Assembly: GCA_033763575.1 (NCBI GenBank)
Contig: JANRKF010000013.1
Location: 62,001 to 126,000, forward strand
DNA from: JANRKF01 sp033763575
GTDB lineage: Bacteria > Pseudomonadota > Alphaproteobacteria > Rickettsiales > SXRF01
Direction of reading: 5' to 3'
DNA length: 64,000 bases
Shown one piece after another: positions 6,955-15,481 of the stretch. Every line of letters begins with the position of its first letter. Position 1 is the first letter of the stretch. The notes below the pieces were generated by a model. It made no database searches. It had not been told where the DNA came from and saw nothing but the letters and a program-made list of their open reading frames with translations. A program made the position numbers and the translations under genes.

Positions 6955-7539
6955 TTAACGAGGTAGAAATTCCCCGGCGATGCCGTCGATGAAGGTCTGG
7001 TAGCGGGTTTGCAGCGGGTCGATGATGGCGGCGTCGCAGGTGCCGCTAGCATATAATTCCTTATACGAGCCCTGCGCCGAAGTCAGAATATCGTATTGCA
7101 ACCGGCCGGGCGCGTTCACCGAGGCCATTTCCTGCGCCAGCGCCGAGATGATGATATGGTAATCGGCGGGTTGTATTTTCGCGCATTGCCGCAGCACGAA
7201 ATAGGTCACAAGAATATCTTCGTAACGTTTTTTGAGCGTGTCGATAGCGGCCTGGGTATCGCCTTGCCCTTGAGGCGCGGGGTCGAGCACCGATTGCAGC
7301 TCGCTTTGCGGCCCGACGGGCGGCAGGGCGGGCGGGGGATCGCACTCGATTTTTTCGGCGGTTTTCGCCTTCAGCGTATCGCGTTCATTGGCCAGCATGG
7401 CATTTTCAGCCTGCAGGGCGGTGATCCGGCCTGCAAGCTCGTGGTTTTGCTCTTTGGTGCGCAGCATGCTGAAAAGCGCGCCGATGATGATCGCCGCCAC
7501 GCATACCGCCACCAGCCCGTTCAGCTTTTTGCCCAGCAT
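6955..7539 (-). CDS. Hypothetical bitopic membrane protein with coiled coil
   Basis: A 194-residue protein with a single N-terminal membrane anchor (about residues 7-25, LNGLVAVCVAAIIIGALFSML), a coiled-coil stretch (about 27-60, HELAGRITALQAENAMLANERDTLKAK), a Pro-rich linker (CDPPPALPPVGPQ) and a helical C-terminal domain with three further Cys. This topology suggests a periplasmic domain held at the inner membrane. It is convergent with gp8 and divergent from the gene at 7581. It is not recognised as any family; spanin-like or scaffold roles are possible but unsupported. Confidence 0.55.
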   Translation of the reverse strand: MLGKKLNGLVAVCVAAIIIGALFSMLRTKEQNHELAGRITALQAENAMLANERDTLKAKTAEKIECDPPPALPPVGPQSELQSVLDPAPQGQGDTQAAIDTLKKRYEDILVTYFVLRQCAKIQPADYHIIISALAQEMASVNAPGRLQYDILTSAQGSYKELYASGTCDAAIIDPLQTRYQTFIDGIAGEFLPR

Positions 7540-7580
7540 TTTTCCATTTTCCCTTTGAGGGGGTTTTTTGAAGGAGTTTT

Positions 7581-7928
7581 ATGACAGACAATGTAACATT
7601 TTCCAATGATTTACAAAATACGCAGGCCATCGACGCCGCGCTGGCCGATATCGAGCAGGCAGTGGTGCGTTTCGAGGGTATTCTTTCCCGTCATGCGCGA
7701 TCTTTGAATGCTATATCTGGTATATCTGGCCGGAGAACATCTACAGGCAGACTCATTGCCGGGAGCCTTGCCCGGCTGGGCGGGCTGCTTTCCGGGCGGG
7801 ATTTGCCGGATTCCCGCACCGTCTTCAACCCAACCCTAGAGAAAACCAATCGTTTTCCCGCTTCGAGCGGACAGTTCATGGCCGACCTGGCCAGCGCCAT
7901 CCAGCGAATTGGCGGCAGAAACCTTTAA
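7581..7928 (+). CDS. Small phage-type protein, possible tape-measure remnant
   Basis: A 115-residue protein with an N-terminal helix (ALADIEQAVVRFEGILSRHARSLNA), a Gly-rich centre (IAGSLARLGGLLSG) and the end FPASSGQFMADLASAIQRIGGRNL. The composition and the C-terminal tail resemble the short tape-measure-type genes in GTA clusters, and the place in the gene order (after gp8, before DUF2460) agrees. It is far too short for a tail length determinant, so it may be a remnant or an unrelated accessory gene. The start ATG has GAAGGAG upstream. Confidence 0.4.
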   Translation: MTDNVTFSNDLQNTQAIDAALADIEQAVVRFEGILSRHARSLNAISGISGRRTSTGRLIAGSLARLGGLLSGRDLPDSRTVFNPTLEKTNRFPASSGQFMADLASAIQRIGGRNL

Positions 7929-7930
7929 AT

Positions 7931-7948
7931 TGTAACCAAAATGTCATA
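7931..7948 (+). promoter_or_regulatory. TGTAAC / TGTCATA boxes upstream of the 8042 gene
   Basis: TGTAAC (7931-7936) and TGTCATA (7942-7948), followed by AAAATAGCC, lie about 95 bp before the ATG at 8042. They resemble boxes in front of other orphan genes; the -10 element is less clear here. Confidence 0.35.
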
Positions 7949-8041
7949 AAAATAGCCTAGGGTGGAGGGGTGAAAATTGGTACAATGCAAGCAGGTGGAA
8001 CATGCGTTCCGCCCGCTGGCAAATCGTAGCACGTTAGGGAT

Positions 8042-10186
8042 ATGGACAATTACGGTAATCATAACGCCCCACCCGGCATGACTCTCGACCAGGCGAAAAA
8101 GCTGGGGGAGCAGACCTACGAAAAAAATCAGAAAGAATTAGCCAAAGGCCTGCAATTGACCGCCGATGAGGACGGGAAATATAACGTCTTCGGCGTGGAA
8201 GTTCCTAAAACGCTGGCGCCCGCCATCAACGTCGCGATCGATACGTTGATTACCCCGTTCAGCGGCATGGTCGCCGATGTCGTCTACCAGCACACCAGAA
8301 AAATCGCCGCCAATAATTTCAAGGCGACGGCGGAAAGTGCGCACGGCACTGCGCTCACCGCCGAACTGATTGCGCGCTGGGGGATCATCCTCGCCAACCC
8401 GATCGGGAAATTCGTAAGCGCCAATGCCAATTACGGGCAGGAAATATTCAAGCTGCACGGCGAATTGAAATCGGTGTGCGAGGCCACGAGCGCGGACTAC
8501 CAGCACAACAAGGTGGTAAGTGGCGCGCTGCATGAAGCCTCCGAGCGCTATACCGAGCGGCTGACACTGATACTCCCCAGCCTGATGGCGCTGATCCCGC
8601 AGGTGGTGTGGGGGATGCAGATGCAGCACAACACCGCCGCCAAGCGTGCGGCGGAATTCGGCGGCGGCAATGCGGTCAGCTCGGCGGTGGACGATGTCGT
8701 GAAAAAACGCCTGGAGAGCGTGACCAGCAAAATCAACCTCCAGCTCGAACAGGAAAAGCTGCACGAGGAACAATATAAAGTTTTCAAAAAAACCCGGGCG
8801 AAGGACGTCTATAAACTGCTCGACCAGCAAAACGCCAATCCCAATGCCCCGGAGGGCTATGGTGGTTACAACAAGGACTACCAGACCAGTGACCAACGCG
8901 AACGGAAACTGCGCGAATGGTTCGATAGGAACGTATGGCAGGAAGCGCTGAACCACATCAAGGAAGAGGAAAAAGCGCTCAGGACCAAAACAGCTAAAGG
9001 CAGTGACGGGCATTCCCCAGATAAACCGACCGACAACATGCTCTTAAACCAGCTCTTCTTTGCCGCCCCGGCCTTGTCGGCGGCGGGGCAGGGGATCCAG
9101 AGCAGCATGGCCGAGGCGCAGAAAAAGCAGCGTGGGCAGGCGTCATCCTACAAGCTGATCCTTGGCCTCAAAGAACATATGCAGGGCAAGCAGAGTGTCG
9201 AGTGGGTGCAGGAACAGGTCATCGAAATCTTCCAGAAAGTCGAGGAAGAAATCGGCGGCGGGAATACGCGCTTCTCCGGCGGGCTGCTTGAGCGCCTCAA
9301 GGATTCGATCAGGCCGGTTGCCGAACATATCGCATCGGGCAAGCTCGATCCGCTGTCGCTGGTGAAGCTCGCCGGCGAGGATATGATTATCGAGCACAAG
9401 CACAAAACCAAGACATTCCGCAGCGAAGCATCGATCCAGAAAACCCTGGACGATATGTGCTGCACGCAGTTGATCGCCGGCAGCGAAACCTCGGAGAAAG
9501 AATTCCTTGGCCGCTTTGCCGCCGACCACGCCCATGTGAAAGAAGCGATAAAGAAAACGCTGGCGGACATGCCCGCAGGGCCGGAGAAAGGCTTCATGGC
9601 ATCGATTCTTCCGGCGGAAGTGCTCAAAGAAGCGGGAATTTCGAAAGAGGAAATCCGCGATTTGCGCAAGAGTGCGCGGGAGCATCTCCATGATCAGGTT
9701 GCCGCCGCCATCCTCCACATCGCCGCGATGGATGAGGAAATGCTCAAGGAGCATGGCGTCTCGACCAAGGAAATCGAGCAGATTAAAAAACTCAACGACA
9801 GCATCCTGCAGGGCAACCGGGAAGCGCTGGAGCAGCTGGTCGATAGCAAAAATGAAATCATCACGGTGGTCGCCGCTGAGGGCCTGAACGAACAACTGGC
9901 CGGTAACGCGATGGTGTGGACAGAGCGTGTCGGCGAAGCGAAAAAACTCGAGTCTATTATCGAGGCGGCGAAACAGAAAAAAGAAGAAAGAACCGCGCCC
10001 CGCGATGAGCATGGGAGCCAACATGCGGACGAGCATGGGCAGGAGATGCCGCCGGAGGAACACGAAAAACCGATGCTCGGCAAGCACGATGAGCACGGCC
10101 ACGCGCATAAGCATAAACATCCGAAATCGCCGCTCGATCACGCCCGGCGTGACGCGGGCGCGTCACATTTTGAGCAGGGGGCCTAG
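8042..10186 (+). CDS. Large orphan protein with hydrophobic N-terminal half and His-rich tail
   Basis: A 714-residue protein, not recognised. The N-terminal third contains moderately hydrophobic helices (LAPAINVAIDTLITPFSGMVADVVY, ALTAELIARWGIILANPIGKFV, LTLILPSLMALIPQVVWGMQ). The middle is highly charged and predicted coiled coil (KINLQLEQEKLHEEQYKVFKK). The C-terminal 65 residues are extremely rich in His, Glu and Lys (HGHAHKHKH), as in metal-binding tails. No secretion signal is seen. It heads a run of four orphan genes (8042-13978) that occupies the place of the tail tube, gp10 and tape-measure genes; the next gene starts two bases after its stop. Function is unknown. It could be a virion, membrane or secreted factor, none of which the sequence decides. 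Confidence 0.65.
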   Translation: MDNYGNHNAPPGMTLDQAKKLGEQTYEKNQKELAKGLQLTADEDGKYNVFGVEVPKTLAPAINVAIDTLITPFSGMVADVVYQHTRKIAANNFKATAESAHGTALTAELIARWGIILANPIGKFVSANANYGQEIFKLHGELKSVCEATSADYQHNKVVSGALHEASERYTERLTLILPSLMALIPQVVWGMQMQHNTAAKRAAEFGGGNAVSSAVDDVVKKRLESVTSKINLQLEQEKLHEEQYKVFKKTRAKDVYKLLDQQNANPNAPEGYGGYNKDYQTSDQRERKLREWFDRNVWQEALNHIKEEEKALRTKTAKGSDGHSPDKPTDNMLLNQLFFAAPALSAAGQGIQSSMAEAQKKQRGQASSYKLILGLKEHMQGKQSVEWVQEQVIEIFQKVEEEIGGGNTRFSGGLLERLKDSIRPVAEHIASGKLDPLSLVKLAGEDMIIEHKHKTKTFRSEASIQKTLDDMCCTQLIAGSETSEKEFLGRFAADHAHVKEAIKKTLADMPAGPEKGFMASILPAEVLKEAGISKEEIRDLRKSAREHLHDQVAAAILHIAAMDEEMLKEHGVSTKEIEQIKKLNDSILQGNREALEQLVDSKNEIITVVAAEGLNEQLAGNAMVWTERVGEAKKLESIIEAAKQKKEERTAPRDEHGSQHADEHGQEMPPEEHEKPMLGKHDEHGHAHKHKHPKSPLDHARRDAGASHFEQGA

Positions 10187-10188
10187 TC

Positions 10189-11406
10189 ATGGAACCATCT
10201 GCGCACGATCAGAAGAAAAAAAATCAATATCAGGAGATCGCCCATCCGGACGACATCGCCATACAAAGCAGCAACACCATTCCGCTGCGCCCGCTCGACC
10301 AGTTCCGCTCGTCCTACTGGTCGGGTGCGGTAGCCGCGCTGGGACTTCGTTACCTGCCGAAAATATTTTCCCGCAATTTCTTCAAAACACAGGCAGATGT
10401 CTCCTACAATCAGCAACATGCTTATTCCGCGGTGACCGGCAGCATCCTGATGGGGATGACGGGTTTCTACGCCAACAAAACCTATAGCGACATCAAGGCC
10501 ATCTTCTCGGAAGCGGTCGGCTGGGAGATGGGGAAAGACCCCGAAAATATAGGGTTCATGGATTTGTGGAACAGTAAAAACAGCATGGTGCAGCAGACCA
10601 TGCGTAATTATGTATGGTTCAATTTGCGCCGTGTTGGCGTGAATATGGCGTTTTTCCTGCCTTTCATGCCCGGTTTCAAGCAGGGCGTCGAGGGGCTGGA
10701 AAAGGGCTTCAGCACCAAAATCAATGACGGCGAACTGGGCGTGGATTTAGGGGTGAGCGCCAATGCCGCCTATCTGCTCAGCGACGTGCTCAACCGCAAG
10801 CAGACACCGTTCGAGGCGCTGCAATCGCTCATCAACGCCAAGATCAACCACCTTGAGCATTTCTCCGACCGCTTTGTCGGCACCGACCTCCTCAACATCT
10901 ATGAGCGCCACGCCGTCCACGATAAAAACGAATCCTTCCTGTCGCTGCGCGGCACGGAGAAATGGGATGAAGCGATGGAGCTGTTCGACCGGATGGCCGA
11001 GCTGCTGAATGAAAAATACCGCAACGAAGTGCCGCACGAAGAAGCGCGTTTCGGCTTCTCGAAATTCATCCACCTGCTCGGCACGCAGAAAATCGACCCC
11101 GATCACATCAAGCTCTCGCGCATCTACGTCGAGATCGCCAACCAATATGGCGTGAAGGAGGTGGATATCGCCGCCGAGCAGATCGCCCAGGGAAAATCAC
11201 TGGAAAAGGTGATGGCCCGCTATCCGCTGGTAGCGCAGGCGGCGGTGACGGCGGCGGAAATCGCGGAAAAAGAAAACCCTGCCGAGGCGCGCACCCCGGC
11301 CCATGCGAAAATTATAGAGAAAAAACAGCCCGTTGAAAGCCATGCCGAGCGCTATGCCGCGCAAAGCCAGGAAGCGCACGCGCAGCCATCTACGCTCTCT
11401 ATTTGA
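10189..11406 (+). CDS. Orphan protein, second gene of the 8-14 kb block
   Basis: A 405-residue protein, not recognised. It begins with a polar segment, followed by weakly hydrophobic helices (SYWSGAVAALGLRYLPKIF, AYSAVTGSILMGMTGFYANKTY, VGVNMAFFLPFMPGF) and a helical, acidic C-terminal half (ELLNEKYRNEVPHEEARFGFSKF). The tail is Ala/Glu/His-rich. The ATG lies two bases after the upstream stop, so the two are almost surely co-transcribed and perhaps translationally coupled. The segment LMGMTGFYANKTYSDIKAIF followed by GKDPENIGF weakly recalls LMALGGIDGFRRIIEGGSDI and GDPERQNGW in the 23584 product. No function can be assigned. Confidence 0.6.
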   Translation: MEPSAHDQKKKNQYQEIAHPDDIAIQSSNTIPLRPLDQFRSSYWSGAVAALGLRYLPKIFSRNFFKTQADVSYNQQHAYSAVTGSILMGMTGFYANKTYSDIKAIFSEAVGWEMGKDPENIGFMDLWNSKNSMVQQTMRNYVWFNLRRVGVNMAFFLPFMPGFKQGVEGLEKGFSTKINDGELGVDLGVSANAAYLLSDVLNRKQTPFEALQSLINAKINHLEHFSDRFVGTDLLNIYERHAVHDKNESFLSLRGTEKWDEAMELFDRMAELLNEKYRNEVPHEEARFGFSKFIHLLGTQKIDPDHIKLSRIYVEIANQYGVKEVDIAAEQIAQGKSLEKVMARYPLVAQAAVTAAEIAEKENPAEARTPAHAKIIEKKQPVESHAERYAAQSQEAHAQPSTLSI

Positions 11407-11409
11407 GGC

Positions 11410-11465
11410 TGTCACATAATCTTAATACAAAACCCATGTAACCCCTTGCCCGGATAGGCTATATT
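11410..11465 (+). promoter_or_regulatory. TGTCACA - TGTAAC - GCTATATT promoter region of the 11489 gene
   Basis: TGTCACA (11410-11416), TGTAAC (11437-11442) and GCTATATT (11458-11465) precede the leader TTAAAGGGTGGAGAAGTGTG. The order and the AATCTT(A/C)AT segment between the boxes match the upstream region of the 23584 gene. Confidence 0.5.
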
Positions 11466-11488
11466 TAAAGGGTGGAGAAGTGTGGATT

Positions 11489-13024
11489 ATGGTAGGATCA
11501 CCAAAGATAAGACCGATGAAGCCTGTAAATCGATTGGATTCGATCGGGGAGACGGTGGCCGAGGCGCGCCCGGATACGCTTGTCCGCAAAGCTGGGCAGG
11601 CTTCGGAAAAAGCCCAGGACTGGATGGAAAAATACCTGTATCGTCCGGGCCAGAAAAAAGCGCCCGCACCTGCAATCGAAACGCCACCCGCACCGGCGGC
11701 AAAATCCAAATCATCGTCATACTCATCGGGATATTCACGCAGCGACGAATTTGCCCCCGTTGCATCCCCGGCAAAACCGGCAGGCGAAGGAGAGATCGAT
11801 CCGGCTTATCTGGTGGCGGGTGCGGCGGCGGCGGGTCTGGGCGCGGCGGCATTGCGCCCGCGCTCGGATGAAAAACATAAACCCACGGAGCTGGAAGCGC
11901 TCGGCAACACCGTCATCGGCGGGTTGGATGCGGCGGCGGGCACACTCGGCAGCGTCACCGGCATGACCGGCATGGTGCTGGGCCTCGGCGGGCAGATGGT
12001 TGTTCCGACATTGGCGGGTGGCCTGGGGCTGGTGGGAGCGAAGGGCGCATCAAGAACCATCATGAAGCCGCTGGATTACCTGAACGAAACCACCGTGGAA
12101 GCCTTCGCGGCCAAACATATTCCCACCCATATCAGCGCGAATGTCAGCAAGGCCTCGAATACGCTGGCCGGGGTGGCGTCCGTGCCGCTGGGCACGATGT
12201 CGAAACTGCCGCTGCTCGGTTCGCTCAAAGCGGAAAATATCAAATCGCTGCCCACGCAAATCAAGCAATCCTCGCTGATGCATGCAACGCTCAGCAGCTC
12301 CTTCATCGCCATGGGCGGGCTGCAGATGTATGGCGTCGCCCGCGAATTCTCCGGCATGGTACAGGCGATGGAAGAGCTGGAACACGATCTCACCGGCAAG
12401 AAAGTGTCGGCGGCGGGCGTGCTGCTTGGCAATGTCTCCAAGCCGGTGGCGGCCCTTCGCACGCAGTTGCTGCAAACCGACGGCACGCACATGCTGGCGG
12501 CGATGGCCAATCTCGGTATCAACATCGCCATGGCCTTTTCCAACCGCCTGGGGTTCATGTCGAGTATGTTGATGTTCCAGGCACCGGAACTCATCAACAC
12601 CGTGGCGGAAGGCGTCTTCGGGCATTCGCCGCTGCCTGTCTATTCCGGCCTGCGCGCCGCCTACAACGCCGGGCAGGAGATTCCGGCGGAAGCGTACGCC
12701 GAATTCCTGCTGCTTTCCAGCAAGGAGCTGCGCGATCATGGTTCCCGCGGCAAACGCATGGCTTCGGAGATCGCCAAGGAATATGCCGGGCAGCATGTAT
12801 CTCCGGCGGAAGTGCTGCGGAAAGTCTATAACGGCGAGATGAAAGCGCGGATGGAGGCGATCGTCGACAGCCAGCCTCAAGTTTCGCACGTCGATCGCCT
12901 GAAAAATAAAGCGCGCACGGTGGCGGCGGAAAAATTTCCGCAGCCGGTGGGCAACTTCACCAGCCGCCTGCATGAACAGGCGCAGCTGGCGGAGATGACG
13001 CCGCCTTCGCCATCACTCAATTAA
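11489..13024 (+). CDS. Orphan protein with Gly/Ala-rich hydrophobic segments, third gene of the block
   Basis: A 511-residue protein, not recognised. The N-terminal 120 residues are Pro/Ala/Ser-rich and low in complexity (KKAPAPAIETPPAPAAKSKSS). Long Gly/Ala-rich hydrophobic stretches follow (DPAYLVAGAAAAGLGAAALR; GTLGSVTGMTGMVLGLGGQM; VPTLAGGLGLVGAKG) and later HMLAAMANLGINIAMAFSNRL, with a charged helical C-terminus. Such Gly-rich hydrophobic helices occur in membrane-inserting proteins. ATG 11489 is preferred (GGAG 11 bases upstream); a GTG at 11480 in the same frame cannot be excluded. It has its own promoter-like region and probably drives the next gene as well. Function unknown. Confidence 0.6.
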   Translation: MVGSPKIRPMKPVNRLDSIGETVAEARPDTLVRKAGQASEKAQDWMEKYLYRPGQKKAPAPAIETPPAPAAKSKSSSYSSGYSRSDEFAPVASPAKPAGEGEIDPAYLVAGAAAAGLGAAALRPRSDEKHKPTELEALGNTVIGGLDAAAGTLGSVTGMTGMVLGLGGQMVVPTLAGGLGLVGAKGASRTIMKPLDYLNETTVEAFAAKHIPTHISANVSKASNTLAGVASVPLGTMSKLPLLGSLKAENIKSLPTQIKQSSLMHATLSSSFIAMGGLQMYGVAREFSGMVQAMEELEHDLTGKKVSAAGVLLGNVSKPVAALRTQLLQTDGTHMLAAMANLGINIAMAFSNRLGFMSSMLMFQAPELINTVAEGVFGHSPLPVYSGLRAAYNAGQEIPAEAYAEFLLLSSKELRDHGSRGKRMASEIAKEYAGQHVSPAEVLRKVYNGEMKARMEAIVDSQPQVSHVDRLKNKARTVAAEKFPQPVGNFTSRLHEQAQLAEMTPPSPSLN

Positions 13025-13039
13025 CGGGAAGACCGGATT

Positions 13040-13978
13040 GTGAACGATAAAAAACAAGAGATGCAGGATAGGGGACTGACCGGGCTTGGCACCGATAACG
13101 AGGTGCTGGCCGCGCAGCTTGCCACCAATACGCTGGGCCATATGGCCGCGCCCGCCGGACTTGCGGTGGATCTCTATGCGGCGGATGTCGAGCTGCACCG
13201 GAATATCCAGGCGGCCACCAGCATGATGGGCGAGGATACGCGGACGCTGAAAGCCGGAAGCCCCGCCTTCCGCAAATATATCAAAGAGGAATTGCCGGAA
13301 GTCTATGGCGACCGCGCCATGGGTTTTGTCGCGGCCATCACCGGCGGTGCGGTAGCGCTTGGCCTCGCCGGTATGGTCTTCGGCCTGCCCGGTGGATTCC
13401 TGGGGATGCTGGCCGGACTCACCATTGGCGCGGTCGGTTCGATCGGCGGGAATTATATCAAGAACCAGTTTTTTCCCAGCGACTATAATACATTCCTCGA
13501 TTTTGCCGCCAACCTGCAAAATCTCGGACAGCAGAAACAAATGACGCCGGAAACGGCGTTCGTGGCGCTGGTGATGAATATGCCGGATGAGCGTTCACGA
13601 AAAGACGTGATGGCGACATTGCCGAAACGCCTGCGCGTCAAAAATGAAAAAGACCTGATCCGCCTGCTGGCCAGCGACGAAGGGCGGGAGGCGCTGCGCA
13701 TGGCCATGGTGGAGAACGACGCGGCCCTGCGGGCGGGTGTGGGCGCGCTCAGCACCTCGCCGCAGGTCACCATTTCCGAACAGTTCGCACAGCTCGTCAA
13801 CCAGCAGCAGGTCGCCGGGGTGGATTTGCTCAATGGCGAAAAAACCGGGCATATCGGCATGCTGATCGCCAACCACGAGACGATGCAATTCCAGCAATCG
13901 CAGGAACCGCAGGACATGGCGCAAGCCAATCCGAATACCCATCTTCCCACGCCCAAAGCAAACCAGCTCGGCGTTTAA
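13040..13978 (+). CDS. Orphan membrane protein, fourth gene of the block
   Basis: A 312-residue protein starting with GTG (AACGGGAAG upstream) 16 bp after the preceding stop. Its middle carries one long, very hydrophobic Gly-rich region of about 50 residues (from GFVAAITGGAVALGLAGMVF to MLAGLTIGAVGSIGG), enough for two membrane passes as a hairpin, reminiscent of glycine-zipper segments. The rest is soluble and helical (KDVMATLPKRLRVKNEKDLIRLLASDEG), ending in a Gln/Pro-rich tail. Glycine-zipper hairpins are known in pore or membrane-perturbing proteins, but that is analogy only. Not recognised as a family. Confidence 0.6.
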   Translation: MNDKKQEMQDRGLTGLGTDNEVLAAQLATNTLGHMAAPAGLAVDLYAADVELHRNIQAATSMMGEDTRTLKAGSPAFRKYIKEELPEVYGDRAMGFVAAITGGAVALGLAGMVFGLPGGFLGMLAGLTIGAVGSIGGNYIKNQFFPSDYNTFLDFAANLQNLGQQKQMTPETAFVALVMNMPDERSRKDVMATLPKRLRVKNEKDLIRLLASDEGREALRMAMVENDAALRAGVGALSTSPQVTISEQFAQLVNQQQVAGVDLLNGEKTGHIGMLIANHETMQFQQSQEPQDMAQANPNTHLPTPKANQLGV

Positions 13979-14047
13979 TCTACTCGCAGGCCGCATCCGC
14001 TGCCGCAATTTCACTTTTATTTTCATCGTATTTTTTGGAGTCATCAC

Positions 14048-14647
14048 ATGGCGTTTATCGAAACACGCTTTCCTACGGACATATCTTTTGGTTCCGCAGG
14101 CGGGCCGGAATATTCCACCGACATCATCATTACCCAGGGGGGGTATGAGCAGCGCAACATCAACTGGGCAGCGGCGCGGGCGCGTTACAACGTCGCCTAC
14201 GGCGTCCGCACGCAGGAGCAGCTCGATGCGCTGATCGCCTTCTTCCGCGCCCGCAAAGGCCGGGCCGACGGTTTCCGCTTCAAGGACTGGACGGATTACC
14301 AGGCGACCGGGCAGCTGATCGGCACGGGCGACGGCAGCACCACCCAGTTCCAGCTGGTGAAAAACTATACGAGCGGCAGCATCACCGATAGCCGCACCGT
14401 TACCAAGCCGGTCTCGGGCAGCGCGTCCATATACCTCGCCGGGGTATTGCAGACAACCGGCTATTCGCTTTCCACCACCACCGGCATCGTCACCTTCAGC
14501 AGCGCCCCCGCAGGCGGCGTCGCCATTACCGCCACCTTCGATTTCGACGTGCCGGTGCGCTTCGATACCGACCGGCTCTCCGCCTCGCTCGACAGCTACG
14601 GCCTTTCCAGCATCAGCGACATTCCGCTGGTGGAAGTGAGGGTGTGA
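14048..14647 (+). CDS. GTA/phage distal tail protein, DUF2460 (gp12-like)
   Basis: A 199-residue DUF2460 protein, the GTA gp12 equivalent at the distal end of the tail. Diagnostic are the N-terminus FIETRFPTDISFGSAGGPEYSTDII, NINWAAARARYNVAYGVRTQEQLDALIAFFRARKGRADGFRFKDWTDY, and the end PVRFDTDRLSASLDSYGLSSISDIPLVEVRV. The length is about 200 residues, usual for the family. The start follows TTGGAG. Normally gp13 (DUF2163) follows immediately; here a 980-bp insert lies between them. Confidence 0.93.
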   Translation: MAFIETRFPTDISFGSAGGPEYSTDIIITQGGYEQRNINWAAARARYNVAYGVRTQEQLDALIAFFRARKGRADGFRFKDWTDYQATGQLIGTGDGSTTQFQLVKNYTSGSITDSRTVTKPVSGSASIYLAGVLQTTGYSLSTTTGIVTFSSAPAGGVAITATFDFDVPVRFDTDRLSASLDSYGLSSISDIPLVEVRV

Positions 14648-14676
14648 TACATCAAACCATTGAATATGATAATATA

Positions 14677-14707
14677 AATAGATATATTTGGTTAAGATAT
14701 ATCTATT
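14677..14707. promoter_or_regulatory. Perfect AT-rich inverted repeat downstream of the DUF2460 gene
   Basis: AATAGATATAT and ATATATCTATT (11-bp arms, 9-base loop) lie in a strongly AT-rich 139-bp gap 80 bp before the 14787 gene. It may serve as an operator for that gene pair or as a terminator of the structural genes; there is no GC stem, so an operator is more likely. Confidence 0.45.
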
Positions 14708-14786
14708 ATTTAATATTTATAATGATTTTGCCATTGTAAGAAAATAGTTGTATTATATAAACATTACTGATAGTAGGAGTACCCTT

Positions 14787-15059
14787 ATGGCTACAAAGAA
14801 TCCTAAGCAAGAAGCTGTCGATAGCAATTATGAGGCGTTTAAGCGCCTTTTACCTGCGATTATCGGTGTTCACGCTAATCAATACGCACTCATGCGGAAT
14901 GGAGATGTAGTAGAGTATTTTGACACGGCAAAAGATGCTTTCTCAGCGGGAAGTAAAATTTTTGAAGATGGCTTGTTTTCCGTTCAGAAGGTGACTGATT
15001 CAATCTCTGATCTGGGTTATTATTCGCATGCCATGCCTAACTGGTGTACTCAACAATAG
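14787..15059 (+). CDS. Small DUF5678-like protein
   Basis: A 90-residue protein. The segment HANQYALMRNGDVVEYFDTAKDAFSAGSKIFEDGLFSVQKVTD has the layout of DUF5678-type proteins (short beta hairpin, acidic turn, helix, FxVQxV strand), although the assignment is from memory of the pattern only. ATG 14787 has TAGGAG at ideal spacing; the ORF opens at 14748, which lacks a ribosome site. It overlaps the downstream retropepsin-like gene by 32 bp. The AT-rich composition differs from the flanking GTA genes, so the pair is probably acquired. Confidence 0.55.
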   Translation: MATKNPKQEAVDSNYEAFKRLLPAIIGVHANQYALMRNGDVVEYFDTAKDAFSAGSKIFEDGLFSVQKVTDSISDLGYYSHAMPNWCTQQ

Positions 15060-15426
15060 TTTACAAGCCATTATCGATGTTGCAGTAGCTCCCACTAGTG
15101 GACAGGCTCATGCGAAGCTGCAAAATTTCCGAGCGCTGATTGATACGGGAGCGAATCGTACTTGTATTACTGCGCATGTCGTTCAAGCATTATCATTAAG
15201 TCCGATAGGTAAATTGCCGATGCGTTCTGCTAGCCATACCATTGACACCAATATTTATATGGTGGACTTGGGATTACCATTTGGCGGTATAATGCGCCTT
15301 GATAAAGGCAAGGAGGTGATGGAATGTTGTGATAATAGCGAATTTGAAATTATTATAGGCATGGACATTATTTCTCAGGGAACGTTGACCGTATCTCCTG
15401 ATAATCGTTTTATTTTCTGCCTTTAA
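15028..15426 (+). CDS. Retropepsin-like aspartic protease
   Basis: A 132-residue protein with FRALIDTGANRTCITAHVVQALSL at about residues 31-54. The D-T-G-A triad, preceded by hydrophobics and followed by a Thr/Ala helix start, is the catalytic motif of single-domain aspartyl proteases of retroviral type, which act as dimers. The second hallmark, a hydrophobic-hydrophobic-Gly near the end, fits FEIIIGMDIISQGTLTV. No signal peptide is present, so it is cytoplasmic. It overlaps the small upstream gene, and the two probably form a unit in which the upstream product could be a substrate or regulator (inference). GC is well below the surrounding GTA genes. Confidence 0.72.
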   Translation: MPCLTGVLNNSLQAIIDVAVAPTSGQAHAKLQNFRALIDTGANRTCITAHVVQALSLSPIGKLPMRSASHTIDTNIYMVDLGLPFGGIMRLDKGKEVMECCDNSEFEIIIGMDIISQGTLTVSPDNRFIFCL

Positions 15427-15481
15427 AATCACAATTCATACCTCATCACACAATGAGCTCCTGCTTTCGCGAGAAAATTCT

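Noticed and set aside
9143..10141. Minus-strand open frame (332 codons) rich in Phe/Leu/Arg opposite the 8042 gene
   Set aside because: It could look like a membrane protein, but it mirrors the Glu/Lys/Ala-rich coiled coil of the sense strand and lacks a ribosome site.
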